This document shows, piece by piece, positions 1 through 11,640 of a stretch of DNA of 64,000 nucleotides. Source of the DNA: Gonocerus acuteangulatus (Eukaryota > Arthropoda > Insecta > Hemiptera > Coreidae); the NCBI GenBank assembly GCA_946811695.1, contig OX328125.1, forward strand, positions 39,935,336 to 39,999,335, read 5' to 3'. The notes beneath the pieces were generated by a model. It saw only the letters and a program-made list of their open reading frames with translations. It did no database searches and was not told the origin of the DNA. The translations under genes were made by a program, and so were the position numbers. Position 1 is the first letter of the stretch. The number at the start of each line of letters is the position of its first letter.

Positions 1-117
1 CCCCATAGGGAGGAACCCCGCTTATAAGGTTGATACAATGAAACAATCCGGAAGTGCCGACAAGAAAATTTCGCGTTTCAGAACCCCTAGAGACCGAAAA
101 TAACGGTGGTTCAAATT

Positions 118-181
<64 letters not shown>

Positions 182-837
182 CTGTTCGCTCATTTCTGGC
201 TTCCCTGATGGTCCGATTTTGATGAAATTTGGTACAAAAATCAGTCGTCCAATTTAAAAGGTCAAGTTCGTTACCCAGCAAAATCCGCCCACTGGAAGAT
301 GGCGTTTGGGGCGAAATTCGCGCAGAAAAAATCGTAACGCTTACGTTTTTGAGTTCATAAGCTTGTAAGTACTCTTTTTATAGGCTTCTTGGGCTAGGAA
401 AACGAATGAAACCATTTTCAAGGCGATAGCTTTAACCGTTTTCGAGAAAATTGGAAAAATAGTTTTTGAATACCGTTTTTGGTTTGGGTACTTAGAATCA
501 CGGGATTCAGTTGAAACAATATCTGCATGTTCTACTTTCATTAAAACTAATATGTAGAAAGTTATGTTACGTTTGGAGTTTAGGAAGGGTTAGAATAAAA
601 TATTTTATGAACAGACATGAAACGTTTTGGTAACTTTGTATACTTTCCTTAATATCTCGAAAAAGGTTGAGAATCTTGTGAAACAAAAGATTACCATTAG
701 AATGCTTACTAAATGCTCTACAAAAAAGGTTCTAATGAAAGTTTTGATTAGGCGATGTCAATCGGAGAAATAAGTGCTTAAAACTTTAAAGTAATTGATT
801 TCGCTTATTCGAACTGTTCTTTTTATCTTTGATTTTG
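1..837 (-). repeat. AGTCC/hairpin repeat family, 3' part of a copy
   Basis: Partial copy in minus orientation, cut by the window start within the terminal hairpin. After the hairpin come a block shared by all copies (CAATCCGGAAGTGCCGAC region), a (TA)n tract at about 119-177, a block with GTTCGTTACCCAGC, and the first ~350-bp subunit. The same order recurs at 2715, 7356, 8183, 63314 and 63846, and in reverse at 61.8-62.26 kb. The short open frames across the TA tract (Ile/Tyr runs) and near 341-541 recur in every copy and are not genes. Confidence 0.8.
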
Positions 838-1670
838 GTACTTAGAATCATGGGCTTCAGTTGAAACATTTTCTCCATGTTTGAATTTTATCAAAACTAA
901 TTTGTTGAAAATTTGGTTACGTTTGGAGTAAAGGAAGGATTAAAATAAAATATTTCATTTTTAGACATGAAAAGTTTTGGGAACTTCGTATATTTTCATT
1001 AATATCACGAAAACGGTTTGGAATCTTGGCAAGCAAAAGATTACCATTCGAAAGGTTACTAAATTTTCTACAAAAAATGTTTTGAAGACATTTGCGATGG
1101 GATGGCCATATTTGGAGAAATACGTGCTTAAAACATAGGTAATTTCGTTCATTTGAACGAATCTTTTTGTGTGTTTCCTACAGTTTTTTTTCACTGCTCG
1201 TTATTTTTGTGATTGCTTATAGTAGTCAAATGTATTAGTCAATAAAACAGGATACGTATATATAGAAACAATATTTTGTTTCAACGGTATCGTTGAATTC
1301 GAAGATGCCCTATGAATATCTAGATGACTGTACTGGTGTTGATTTCGTTCTTTAGAATTGTTTTTGGTATTCCCTATTTTCAGAAGTTTTTATCTATTTA
1401 TTAATTTTTTTTTTAAATTCATTGAACGAAATCATATGAATTCGAAGGTGAGGAGCTAGGAGGCTTAGGGTGGGGGGCGTTTTCCCTGTCCCCAGGTACT
1501 CTCGTCTCCCTGTGTACCCTCGTCATCTTCAAGTCTTTGTCTAGAGTCATAAAGATAAGCCTCCAAACAACTTTAGGAATGTAGGATTTCTAATTTTTGC
1601 CAGTATCAGAACAGCCGCTCTTTACATACCACAGTGGTACAGACGTACCGGTCTATACTAGTTGCACTCC
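838..1670. repeat. Repeat block directly duplicated at 10483-11310
   Basis: About 830 bp recurs in the same orientation at 10483-11310. It contains a second ~350-bp subunit of the AGTCC family, then a block shared with 4130-4300, 6080-6270 and 60690-60810, and a unique-looking section (GTGAGGAGCTAGGAGGCTTA) that ends near a palindromic ACCACAGTGGT. No gene is supported. From 1671 to 2040 the sequence is AT-rich, with only decayed pieces of the same family. Confidence 0.75.
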
Positions 1671-2041
1671 ACATGGTGGTAGTACTTGGTGTATGCCACA
1701 GCGGATCGCTCATTATAACCTTATTTTATACGTATTAAATAGGTACCTAAAAAAAGTTAATTTGTGTATAAGTGTTGCGTTATTGGGATTAGAATAAAAT
1801 ATTTTATTAACAGACATGAAATACTTCGGAATCTTTGTATATTGTCCTTAATTTTTTTTTTCTTTTATGGTGTATCGAAATCTGAGTCACTAGCACCATT
1901 TTTTCCTTATGAGCTTATATAATACTTAGATTTAGCTAGCAACAATATTTTACACCGCAATTAAAGTGATTTGCTCTTCTTATAAACATAATATTTATAT
2001 TATAATATAAACATAATACATTAATTTGTCTGACAAAAAAA

Positions 2042-2646
2042 AGTCCGACCCGCAGGAACTGCTTCATCTTAGCGCGGTTCCGTTCTTATCTCAAGTGCGA
2101 TTAGTGAAGGAATATAGCAGCTATCGGTAGGTATTAGCACCATTTTTCCCCCTTAATATCTTCAAAACAGTTAAGAAATCGTGGGAGGTACGATTTAAAC
2201 ATTCAAAAGCTTACTAAATTCTCTAAAAAAAAAGATTCTGAAGCAAATTTCGATGGGGCAATGTCAGTCGGAGAAGTAAGTGCTTAAAACTACGAAAGTG
2301 TTAGTTTTGTTATTTTAAACGGGTTTTTGTCACTGTTTACCTCACTTTTGTTTTTTAAGTTTATTTAACGGTGGAATGAGTATTTCATTAAAGCTGAGAA
2401 AATAAGAATCATAGTGGTAATAGAGTTTTCCTAGAGTGAGCGTCGCGATGACGGGAGAGTCACATCCGTTTAGAAAACTGTCAGTTTCCATATGTGGCTC
2501 TTTAAGCTTCCTTCTCTTTGAGATTTTATTTTATATTTTTAACGACAGATCAAAACCTACCGATAGCTGCTACTATTTCTTTACTAATCGCACTTCGGAT
2601 AAGAACGGAACCGCGCTAAGATGCTGCAGTTCCTGCGAGTCGGACT
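2042..2646. mobile_element. Foldback variant of the AGTCC family
   Basis: Both ends start with AGTCCGAC(C/T)CGCAGG facing inward. The inverted arms are about 95 bp and stay similar through TTAGCGCGGTTCCGTTCTTAT and GTGCGATTAGT. The interior is about 410 bp. Unlike other copies it has no GC-rich hairpin end, so it looks like two 5' ends joined head to head. No target duplication is evident. Confidence 0.7.
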
Positions 2647-2848
2647 TTACAAGCTCATAACCTACACATTTTTTGTAATTTTTGTCTCTTTCCCTTGGTT
2701 TTTTTATTGCTTTTAGCGCGGTTCCTCCCTCCCCCATAGGGAGGAACCCCGCTTATAAGGTTGATACAATGAAACAATCCGGAAGTGCCGACAAGAAAAT
2801 TTCGCGTTTCAGAACCCCTAGAGATCTAAAATAACGGTGGTTCAAATT

Positions 2849-2917
<69 letters not shown>

Positions 2918-4019
2918 TTGTCTGTTCGCTCATTTCTGGCTTCCCTGATGGGCCGATTTTGATGAAATTTGTTACAAAAATCTGTCGTCCAATTTGAAAG
3001 GTCAAGTTCGTTAACCAGCAAAATCCGCCCACTGGAAGATGGCGTTTGGGGCGAAATTCGCGCAAACAAAATCGTAACGCTTACGTTCTTGAGTTCATAA
3101 GCTTGTAAGTACTCTTTTTATAGGCTTCTTGGGCTAGGAAAACGAATGAAACCATTTTCAAGGCGATAGCTTTAACCGTTTTCGAGAAAACTGAAAAAAT
3201 AATTTTTGAATGCCGTTTTTGGTTTGGGTACTTAGAATCATGGGATTCAGTTGAAACATTTACTGCATATTTTACTTTCATTAAAACTAATATGTTGAAA
3301 TTTTGGTTGCGTTTGGAGTTAAGGAAAGGTTAGAATAAAATATTTTATTAACAGACATAAAAAAGTTTTGGTAACTTTGTATACTTTCCTTACTATCTCG
3401 AAAAAGGTTAAGAATTTGGGAAACGGAAGAATACCATTAGAAAGCTTACTAAATGATCTACAAAAAAGGTCCTAATGAAAGTTTTGATTAGGCGATGTCA
3501 ATAGGAAAAATAAGTGCTTAAAACTTTAAAGTAATTGATTTCGGTTATTCGAACTGTTCTTTTTGTCTTTGATTTTGATACTTAAAATTATGGGATTCAG
3601 TTGAAACATTTTCTGCATGTTTGAATTTCATCAACACTAATATGTTAAAATTTTGGTTACGTTTGGAGCTAAGGAAGGATTAGAATAAAATATTTTATTA
3701 ACAGACATGAAATGTTTTGGGAACTTCGTATACATTCCCTAATATCTCGAAGGCGGTTAGGAATATTGGTAAACGGAGGGTTACCACGCGAAAGCTTACT
3801 AAATGTTCTACAAAAAAGATTCTGAAACAATTTTTGATTAGGCTATGTCAATCGGAGAAATAAGTGCTTAAACTTTGAAGTAATTGATTTCGTTTATTCG
3901 AACGGTTCTTTTTGTTTGTTTTTATTCCTTGTTATTTTTTAATTGCTTAAAGTTGGATAATGCATTTGACAATAAAACAGATTAATTAAAATAAGAAAAA
4001 CAATTCATTGTTAAAAATA

Positions 4020-4140
4020 TATCAGGATGTACCGTATGAAATGTCAGTTTTGGATTTGTCGATTTCCTTCAAATGTCTTGAAACTGTCGAGGCTCCTACT
4101 CTGAGTTCTTTGGCATATTTCCTAGTGTTTTTAATTGCTT
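4020..4140 (-). pseudogene. Mariner transposase helix-turn-helix relic inside repeat copy 1
   Basis: On the minus strand the sequence reads as the end of a mariner second helix-turn-helix (AKELRVGAST then VSRHLKEIDKSKTDIS). It lacks the first HTH and the DDE domain. The same fragment is in the inverted copy at 60850-60955, and a longer version is at 13690-14000. It is a passenger relic, not a working gene. Confidence 0.65.
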
Positions 4141-5261
4141 ATAGTAGTCAAATGTATTTGTCAATAAAACAGGATACGTATAATTAGAATCAATATTTTG
4201 TTTGTTAGAATTCGAAGATGCCGTATGAATATCTAGATTACAGTACTGGTGTTGATTTCGTTCTTTAGAATTATTCTTGGTATTCCCTATTTTCATCTGT
4301 TACCCATAGTTTTTTATTGTTAGTAGGTTTTTCTTATTGATTATAGAATATAAATCTATTTGGCTATAAAACAGGATACGTAAAATTAGTGACAATATTT
4401 CGGAGATTTCTCAGCGAAATACTTTTAAGATTTTCTACCACCACGAACGGCTTTTTCCTCTGCTTTTATCCACTAGATAGGCTTTATTTTGCATATTATT
4501 CTATATAAGTTTTATTCAGCAGGGGATTCTGATGAAATGTCGTGTTTTTGCTGTGGATTTTAAATACGATGTATCTATAATTGGATAACATTAGCGAGTC
4601 TACTTAGTTAAGAACCGACGACGGAGGATTACTTCTTGCTATGATTTAGTCTACATATGTATATTAATAAGTCCTAAATCCAAAAAATAAACTTCACAAC
4701 GGTTAGATACTATGAGCGAATATGGCGGTTCAATGCCCGTAGAAACAAGGGGGCCGCAGGAAATTTACCTGCTAAGAGTTAATCCTCAAGAGCTGTAAAT
4801 ATACCCCAGGTATCTGCCGACACAAATACAAAGCCTAGCCGGAGAGCACCCCAAAAACTCAGATCCAAACATAAGGTTATATACTAAATATTCATAAAGA
4901 CTACTTAGTTGTAAACCGATTCATCAATTAGCAATCAATAGTTTTCAACAAAGGTTATATACTAAATATTGATAAAAAGTATTTAATTAGAAAAAAAACA
5001 ATATTCCACAAGACTTGTTTTTGGTCCATTTGTATCTTCTCCATAGACTTAATTAGGTATATTATTCTATTGTAGTTGGGCAACTAAACTTTGTTTTATT
5101 TTGTTATATAAAGTTTTTTTTCTTGACTTGTTATTCGTCAAGACTTTTATTTGTCCTTGTGTATTTACTAGATAGGTTTTATTCGGCATATTATTCTATA
5201 CAGGCTATATTAGGCAGGGTATTCTACTCAATCTTGTGTACTTCTTCTTGATCCTTCTGTA

Positions 5262-5508
5262 CATGGGCGTATATAAAAACAATTTCGGGGGGGGGGGGGG
5301 CTGAGACCATTTCCAGGGTATGGAATACTAAATATTTAGAGCTTGGAATAGTTTTAGGCAACTAAAACGCTATTACACATAAAATAAAATATGTTTTATG
5401 AACTAAGTGATCTTATTTAATTTATTTTTAAGGGTTTTACGAGAAGTTTTTATCATCAATTCAAAATTTCGGGAGGGGCTGCAGCCCCTCCCCTCATATA
5501 CGCCCATG
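5262..5508. mobile_element. MITE with CATGGGCGTATATA ends and 8-bp target duplication
   Basis: The left end is CATGGGCGTATATAAAAA and the right end is ATATACGCCCATG. Perfect 8-bp direct repeats CTTCTGTA flank it at 5254-5261 and 5509-5516. G-runs follow each end, and the interior (GCAACTAAAACGCTATTAC) is shared with the copies at 14564 and 59479. The target duplication length suits hAT-like transposition. No coding capacity. Confidence 0.85.
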
Positions 5509-5801
5509 CTTCTGTATCCTCTAGAAAGGCTTTATTAGGCATATTTTGTATTGATTTATAGAGCTTTGCTTTAGAATGAGTGCCAGATTCTGTAATTTCC
5601 GCTTCTGTGTAAAAGTTAGCTACTGTCGGTGTCCCTGACGCCTTAATATCACTTTTATTCGAGATGTTCGAGAGGATTTTGACAATTTTCACGAGATATA
5701 TATAAAAAAAAAAAAAAAAAATTATTTTCAAAGCTTATCAAATGGCACTAAGGACATGAACGGAACCGCGCTAAGATGCTGCAGTTCCTGCGAGTCGAAC
5801 T

Positions 5802-6600
5802 TTTTATTTTTTCTTATGTTAGGAAAATTTATTTGTTTGTAAAACAGGAAAAATGAGACCAATTTTATGTTGCTAGAAATAATGAACATTTTGGGAAATT
5901 CGTATACTTTCATTAGTATCTCGAAAACGGTTGAAAATCTTGGGAAGCGAAAGGTTACCATTCGAAAGCTTACTAAATGTTTGATGGGGTCATCACATTA
6001 GGAGAAATAAGTGCTTATAACTTAGTTAGTTTCGTTTATTTAAACAGATCTATTTGTGTGTTTCCCGCAGTTTTTTTTCACTGCTAGTTATTTTTGTACT
6101 TGCTTAGAGCAGTCAAATGTATTGGTCAGTAAACAGGATACGTATAATTAGAAGCAATATTTTGTTTGTTAGAATTCGAAGATGCCTTATGAATATCTAG
6201 ATTAGAATACTGGTGTTGATTTCGTTCTTTGGAATTGTTCTTGGTATTCCCTATTTTCATCTGTTACCCACAGTTTTTTATTGCTAATAGTTTTTTCTTA
6301 TTGATTATAGAATATAAATCTATTTGGTTATAAAACAGGATACGTAAAATTAGTAAGAGTATTTCGGAGATTTCTGAGCGAAATGCCTAGTAAGATTGTC
6401 TACCACCACGAACGGCGTTTTTCCTCTATTTACCTCACCTTTTAATTGGTTGCTGTTTTTAACTCGTTTCCGGCTTCACTCCACAGATAGGAAACACGCT
6501 TCTGACGTCGACCCAATGACGTCATCCGAAGTGCCTAATAAATGAGTTCATGTTTTAGAACAGGTAGATATCGAAAATAGCTGTGCTTCAAATTAGAATA
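5802..6600 (-). repeat. Diverged AGTCC-family sequence
   Basis: This is a continuation of the host copy interrupted at 2715, with a recognisable subunit (TATCTCGAAAACGGTTGAAAA) and the block shared with 1200-1380. Near 6460-6590 there is a strongly diverged version of the hairpin-end block (CCGAAGTGCC, AGAACAGGTAGATATCGAAA). No gene. Confidence 0.6.
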
Positions 6601-6689
6601 TATTGTTAAGTAATTATATGAATCTTTGGATAATAATTCCAATAGTTAAAATTATAACTACAGTGGAAAATATGTAATTAATAGAACTC

Positions 6690-6960
6690 ATTAAACCTTT
6701 TACAGAGAACTCTATTTTTTATTTTAATTTTATTGATCAACAGGTCTTTGCATACATTTAAAAACTCTGTTAATATAACCTCTATATCGTTTTTGTTTGA
6801 TTCAATAATAAGAAATCCTTTTTTCAATGATTTTATGTTTTTAGGCCAATCTATAATTCCTGTGGGTTAATGTGTTTTTTAAATTGAAGCTTTAAAGCCT
6901 CAACAGGAATATTTGTGTAATCACCCTTCACAGTTAATTTATTAGACTCATGAGTGACCG
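6690..6960 (-). pseudogene. Possible retroelement Gag-like fragment
   Basis: One minus-strand frame gives a stretch containing NIKSLKKGFLIIESNKND and EFLNVCKDLLI. A neighbouring frame upstream has KKHINPQEL. The pattern resembles the Gag-like (ORF1) region of insect non-LTR elements, where a 'K..GLLIE' strand follows an 'I.P..L' motif. It is frameshifted and isolated. The flanks to 7355 show nothing else recognisable. Confidence 0.35.
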
Positions 6961-7355
6961 TTTTTGTGTTACAACTAACAATCTTTGAAAACGAAGTTTG
7001 ACAATCCTTGTTATTGTTATTTTCCTTCTGTTTGGCCGAGATTTTCTATTCATGAGCTAATTCTTCTTGAATTTTTTGACTAGATCAAGAACCTATTTTA
7101 AGCACTATTAAATTCCTTAATTTAATTCAGGAAGTTTATCAAGCTTGATATAATCACTTTTGGGTTAATACGGGTGGTCTATACCGAGTCCTTTGTTTGT
7201 AAACACAAAGAGCTTTCTGAGTAACGGTAAAGGGCAGTAAAAGTGTATGACTTTACCTGGAAGTAGACCCTGCGTACAGAGAATTACAATACGAGACCTT
7301 CTCATTCTTTCGTTCACCAGCTACCGTGTAACACCTTAGATCTGTTTATATTGTT

Positions 7356-7492
7356 AGCGCGGTTCCTCCCTCCCTTCATAGGGAGGAACCCCGCTTATAA
7401 AATTGATCTCATGAAACAATCCGGAAGTCCCGACTAGAAAATTTCGCGTTTCAGAACCCCTAGAGACCAAAATTAACGGTGGTTCAAATTTG

Positions 7493-7530
<38 letters not shown>

Positions 7531-8338
7531 TGTTAGCTCATTTCTGGCTTCCCTGATGGTCCGATTTTGATGAAATTTGGTACAAAAATCCGTCGTCCGA
7601 TTTCAAAGGTCAAGTTCGTTAACCAGCAAAATCCGCCCACTGGAAGATGACTTTTGGTGCGAAATTCGCGCAAAAAAAATCGCAACGCTTACATTTTTGA
7701 GTTCATATGCTTGTAAGTACTCGTTTTGTAGGCTTCTTGGCCTAGGAAAACGAATGAAGCCTTTTTTAAGGCGATAGCTTTAACCGTTTTCGAGAAAATT
7801 GGGAACATAGTTGCTGAATAACGTTTTTGGTTTTGGTACATAAAATCATGGGATTCAGTTGAAACATTTTTTGCATGTTCAAATTTTATCAAAACTAATT
7901 TCTTAAACTTTTGGTTACGTTTGGAGTTAAGGAAGGGTTAGAATAAAATATTTTATGAACAGACATGAAAAGTTTTGGGAACTTCGTATATTTTCATTAA
8001 TATCTCGAACACGGTTGGGAAATTTTCATAAGTGGATAGAAACTATTTGAAAGCTTTCTAAATTCTCTACAGAAAAGATTCTGAAACAAGTTTTGATTAG
8101 GTGATGTCAGTCGAAGAAATAAGTGCTTAAAAGTTCAAATACGTCTGTTTAGTTCTTATGAACGGGTGCTTGTCGTTCTTTTAGCGCGGTTCCTCCCTCC
8201 CCCATAGGGAGGAACCCCGCTTATAAGGTTGATACAATGAAACGATCCGGAAGTGCCGACTAGAAAATTTTGCGTTTCAGAACCCCTAGAAACCGAAAAT
8301 AACGGTGGTTCAAATTTGTATATATATATATATGTATA

Positions 8339-8384
<46 letters not shown>

Positions 8385-10464
8385 TATATATATATATATT
8401 TGTCTGTTCGCTCTCTAAATAGAAGACGAATGGTCCGATTTTGATGAAATTTGGTACAAAAATCTGTCGTCCAATTTGAAAGGTCAAGTTCGTTAACCAG
8501 CAAAATCTGCCCACTGGAAGATGGCGTTTGGGGCGAAATTCGCGCAGAAAAAATCGTAACGCTTACGTTTTTGAGTTCATAAGCTTGTAAGTACTCGTTT
8601 TATAGGCTTCTTGGGCTAGGAAAACGAATGAAACCATTTTCAAGGCGATAGCTTTAACCGTTGTTGAGAAAATTGGAAAAATAGTTTTTGAATACCGTTT
8701 TTGGTTTGGGTACTTAGAATAACGGGATTCAGTTGAAACATTATCTGCATGTTCTACTTTCATTAAAACTAGTATGTTGAAAGTTATGTTACGTTTGGAG
8801 TTAAGGAAGGGTTAGAATAAAATATTTTATGAACAGACATGAAAAGTTTTGGAAACTTCGTATACTTTCATTAATATCTCGAACACGGTTGGGAAATCGT
8901 GGTAAGTGGATTGAAACTATTTGAAAGCTTACTAAATTCTCTACAAAAATGATTCTAAAACTATTTTTGATTAGGTTATGACAATCGGAGAAATAAGTGC
9001 TTAAAACTTCAAATATGTCTGTTTTGTTCTTATGAACGGGTTTTTGTCGTTCTTTTTGTCTCTTTCCCTTGGTTTTTTATTGCTTTTTATTGTTGTAATT
9101 TCTTATGTTGTATTTGTAAGGAAAATGTATGTGTGTGTAAAACAGGATAGGTAAAATGAGACCAATTTTCTGTTGTCAGAAATAATAAAAAGTTTTGGGA
9201 ACTTCGTATAATTTCTTAATATCTCGAAAACGGTTGAAAATCTTGGGAAGCGAAAGGTTACCATTCGAAAGCTTACTAAATGGTCTACAAGAATGGTTTT
9301 AAAGAAAGTTTTGAATAAGCGATGTCAATCGGAGAAATAAGTGCTTAAAACTTTTAAGTAATTGATTTCGCTTATTCGAACTTTTCTTTTTGTCTGTTTT
9401 ATTCCTTGTTATTTTTAAATTGCTTATAGTCAGATAATGTATTTGACAATAAAACAGATTAAGTAAAATAAGAAGATCAATTTATTGTTAGAAATGTAGC
9501 GTTTAAAGAGAGAGATCCCAAGGCTTTCCAAATGCCTCTGAGCGGAGGCCTTTCTGCCCGACTTATGGGAGAGCTGACCCATACAGGTATGATTGTAAAT
9601 CAACAAAGACCTTTCAAGACTGGTTTGTTTGAGATTTCATTTGGATAGCTGTTTCGCTATTGATCTAAACAAAGTAATAACTTTTTCTATTCTATGCCTT
9701 CATAAACACTAGAGATAAGAACGGAACCGCGCTAAGATGACGCAGTTCCTGCGAATCGGACTTTCTTTTTGTAATTTTTGTCCCTTTCCCTTAGTTTTTT
9801 ATTGATTTTTATTTTTGTAATTTCTTATGTTAGGAAAATGTATTTGTGTGTAAAACAGGATAGGTAAAATGAGACCAATTTTCTATTGCTAGAAATAATG
9901 AAAAGTTTTGGGAACTTCGTATAATTTCTTAATATCTCGAAAACGGTTGAAAATCTTGGGAAGCAAAAGGTTACCATTCGAAAGCTTACTAAATGCTCTA
10001 CAAAAAATGTTCTGGCGAAAGTTTTAATTAGGCGATGTCAATCGGAGAAATTAGTGCTTAAAACATTAAAGTAATTGATTTCGTTTATTCGAACGGTTTT
10101 TTTTGTCTGTTTTTATTCCTTATTATTTCTTAATTGCTTATAGTTGGATAATGTATTTTACAATAAAACTGGTTAAGTAAAATAACAAAACAATTTATTG
10201 TTAGAAATATAGATTTCCTAGATTCCAAGACCTTGTAACTAGCGGGACCCTTTCTAGTGTTGACCGACCCTTCCAGGTAAGATCGTAAATCAAGACCTTT
10301 CAAGACTGGTGGAACCAAAATAATAACTGCTTCTATTTTAATCTTCAGGCGATTCGCCAAAGTTGCGAAGCCTTATCAATAAATAAATATTTTAATCTTT
10401 CCAAATTAGACTAGGGATAAGAACGGAACCGCGCTAAGATGATGCAGTTCCTGCGAGTCGGACT
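7356..10464 (-). repeat. AGTCC-family copy split by a nested member
   Basis: The hairpin end is at 7356 and an AGTCCGACTCGCAGG end is at 10464. The two halves (7356-8182 and 9763-10464) are interrupted by another family member at 8183-9762. The halves share the expected block order, with a short (TA)n at about 7496-7527. Whether the two outer ends belong to one insertion is inferred; no outer target duplication is clear. Confidence 0.65.
8183..9762 (-). mobile_element. Nested AGTCC/hairpin element with 7-bp target duplication
   Basis: This 1.58-kb element in minus orientation has termini AGTCC...GCGCT. It is flanked by TTCTTTT at 8176-8182 and at 9763-9769. The uninterrupted target sequence is visible in a related block near 9040-9060 (GTCGTTCTTTTTGTCTCTTT). 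It contains the hairpin, interrupted (TA)n at about 8319-8400, subunits, and a distinct 5' section (9500-9720) repeated in reverse at 52934-53210. It gives the best evidence for the exact ends of the family. Confidence 0.85.
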
Positions 10465-10482
10465 TTTGTCTTTGATTTTGGT

Positions 10483-11310
10483 ACTTAGAATCATGGGATT
10501 CAGTTGAAACATTTTCTGCATGTTTGAATTTTATCAAAACTAATATGTTGAAAATTTGGGTTACGTTTGGAGTAAAGGAAGGATAAAAATAAAATATTTC
10601 ATTTTTACTCATGAAAAGTTTTGGGAACTTCGTATATTTTCATTAATATCACGTAAACGGTTCAGAATCTTGGCAAGCAAAAGATTACCATTCGAAAGGT
10701 TACTAAATTCTCTACAAAAAATGTTTTGTAGACATTTGCGATGGGATGGTCATATTTGGAGAAAGAAGTGCTTAAAACATAGGTAATTTCGTTTATTTGA
10801 ACGAATCTTTTTGTGTGTTTCCTACAGTGTTTTTCACTGCTCGTTATTTTTGTGATTGCTTATAGTAGTCAAATGTAATAGTCAATAAAACAGGATACGT
10901 ATAAATAGAAACAATATTTTGTTTCAACGGCATCTTGGAATTCGAAGATGCCCTATGAATATCTAGATTACTGTACTGGTGTTGATTTCGTTCTTTAGAA
11001 CTGTTTTTGGTATTTCCTATTTTCAGCAGTTTTATCTATTTATTAATTTTTTGTTTAAATTCATTGAACAAAATCATAGGTATTCGACGGTGAGGAGCTA
11101 GGAGGCTTAGGGTCGGGGGCATTTTCCCTGTCGCCAGGTACCTCCCAGTGTACCCTCGTCATCTGTAAGTCCCTTTCTAGAGTCATAAAGATAAGCCTCC
11201 AAACAACTTTAGGAATGTAGGATTTCTAATTTTTGCGAGTATCAGAACAGCCGCTCTTTACATACCACAGTGGTACTGACGTACCGGTCTATACTAGTTG
11301 CACTCCACAC
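10483..11310. repeat. Second copy of the 838-1670 block
   Basis: Same order and orientation as 838-1670: ~350-bp subunit, ATTCGAAGATGCCCTATGAA block, GTGAGGAGCTAGGAGGCTTA block, ending at GTTGCACTCCACAC. The two copies differ by scattered substitutions and small indels. No coding sequence. Confidence 0.75.
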
Positions 11311-11449
11311 GGTGTTCAAGGAGGTAATTGTTTGAAGAGGTGCCAAAATGGTGCGAAACACGTTGGGAAGTTAAATAAAAAGTGTGTGGTGCAGTGTTGT
11401 TGACCTTCCGCCTTTTTCGAGAATTCTATTACAATACAGATACTATTTT

Positions 11450-11520
11450 TTCTGGATGAAGTGATCTTATTAAATTTATTTTTATGATACATTTTTACCG
11501 ATTTCGGGGGGGGGGGGCTG
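11450..11520. repeat. Fragment of the GGGCGTATATA MITE family
   Basis: AAGTGATCTTATTAAATTTA and the long G-run (GATTTCGGGGGGG) match the interior and end of the 5262 and 14564 MITEs. Only one end is present, and it abuts the 5S-like sequence directly. Confidence 0.55.
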
Positions 11521-11628
11521 CAGCCCAACAGCACTTGGTCGGTCACCCATTCAGGGGTATTGGCCACGCTCGACGTTGCTTAACTTCGGTGATCTACGGC
11601 AACCGGTGTATTCAATGTGGCGGTAGGC
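11521..11628 (-). pseudogene. 5S rRNA-like relic
   Basis: Read on the minus strand this begins GCCTACCGCCACATTGAATA. It continues through GATCACCGAAGTTAAGCAAC (the box A region of 5S rRNA) and TGAATGGGTGACC (close to the box C region). A few bases are missing near the 5' side, and the 3' end is diverged and fused to the MITE G-run. It is about 108 nt, against a usual 5S length near 120. It is a 5S pseudogene or the head of a 5S-derived SINE. An A-run lies on the + strand beyond its 5' end. Confidence 0.75.
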
Positions 11629-11640
11629 AAAAAAAAAAAA

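Larger units (their letters stand above)
2715..5801 (-). mobile_element. Full-length ~3.1-kb AGTCC/hairpin element, copy 1
   Basis: In element orientation it runs from AGTTCGACTCGCAGG (near 5801) to a GC-rich terminal hairpin ending GCGCT (2715). Inside are a (TA)n tract (about 2850-2915), two ~350-bp tandem subunits (repeat starts near 3229 and 3580), a mariner transposase relic (4020-4140) and a nested MITE (5262-5508). A near-identical inverted copy occupies 59187-62262, which defines both boundaries. The flanks are T-rich and match an interrupted family sequence, so the element sits inside an older relative. No intact transposase is present. Confidence 0.8.

Noticed and set aside
119..257. 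Open frames with long Ile/Tyr runs here and at other TA tracts
   Set aside because: They are translations of (TA)n microsatellites inside repeats. The same happens at 2826, 8253, 19298, 20811, 29908, 54253, 61910 and 63212.
341..541. Recurrent 66-residue frame (also at 3081, 7689 and 8563)
   Set aside because: Same repeat-family segment each time, with frame-breaking differences between copies and no start context. Conservation is of DNA, not protein.
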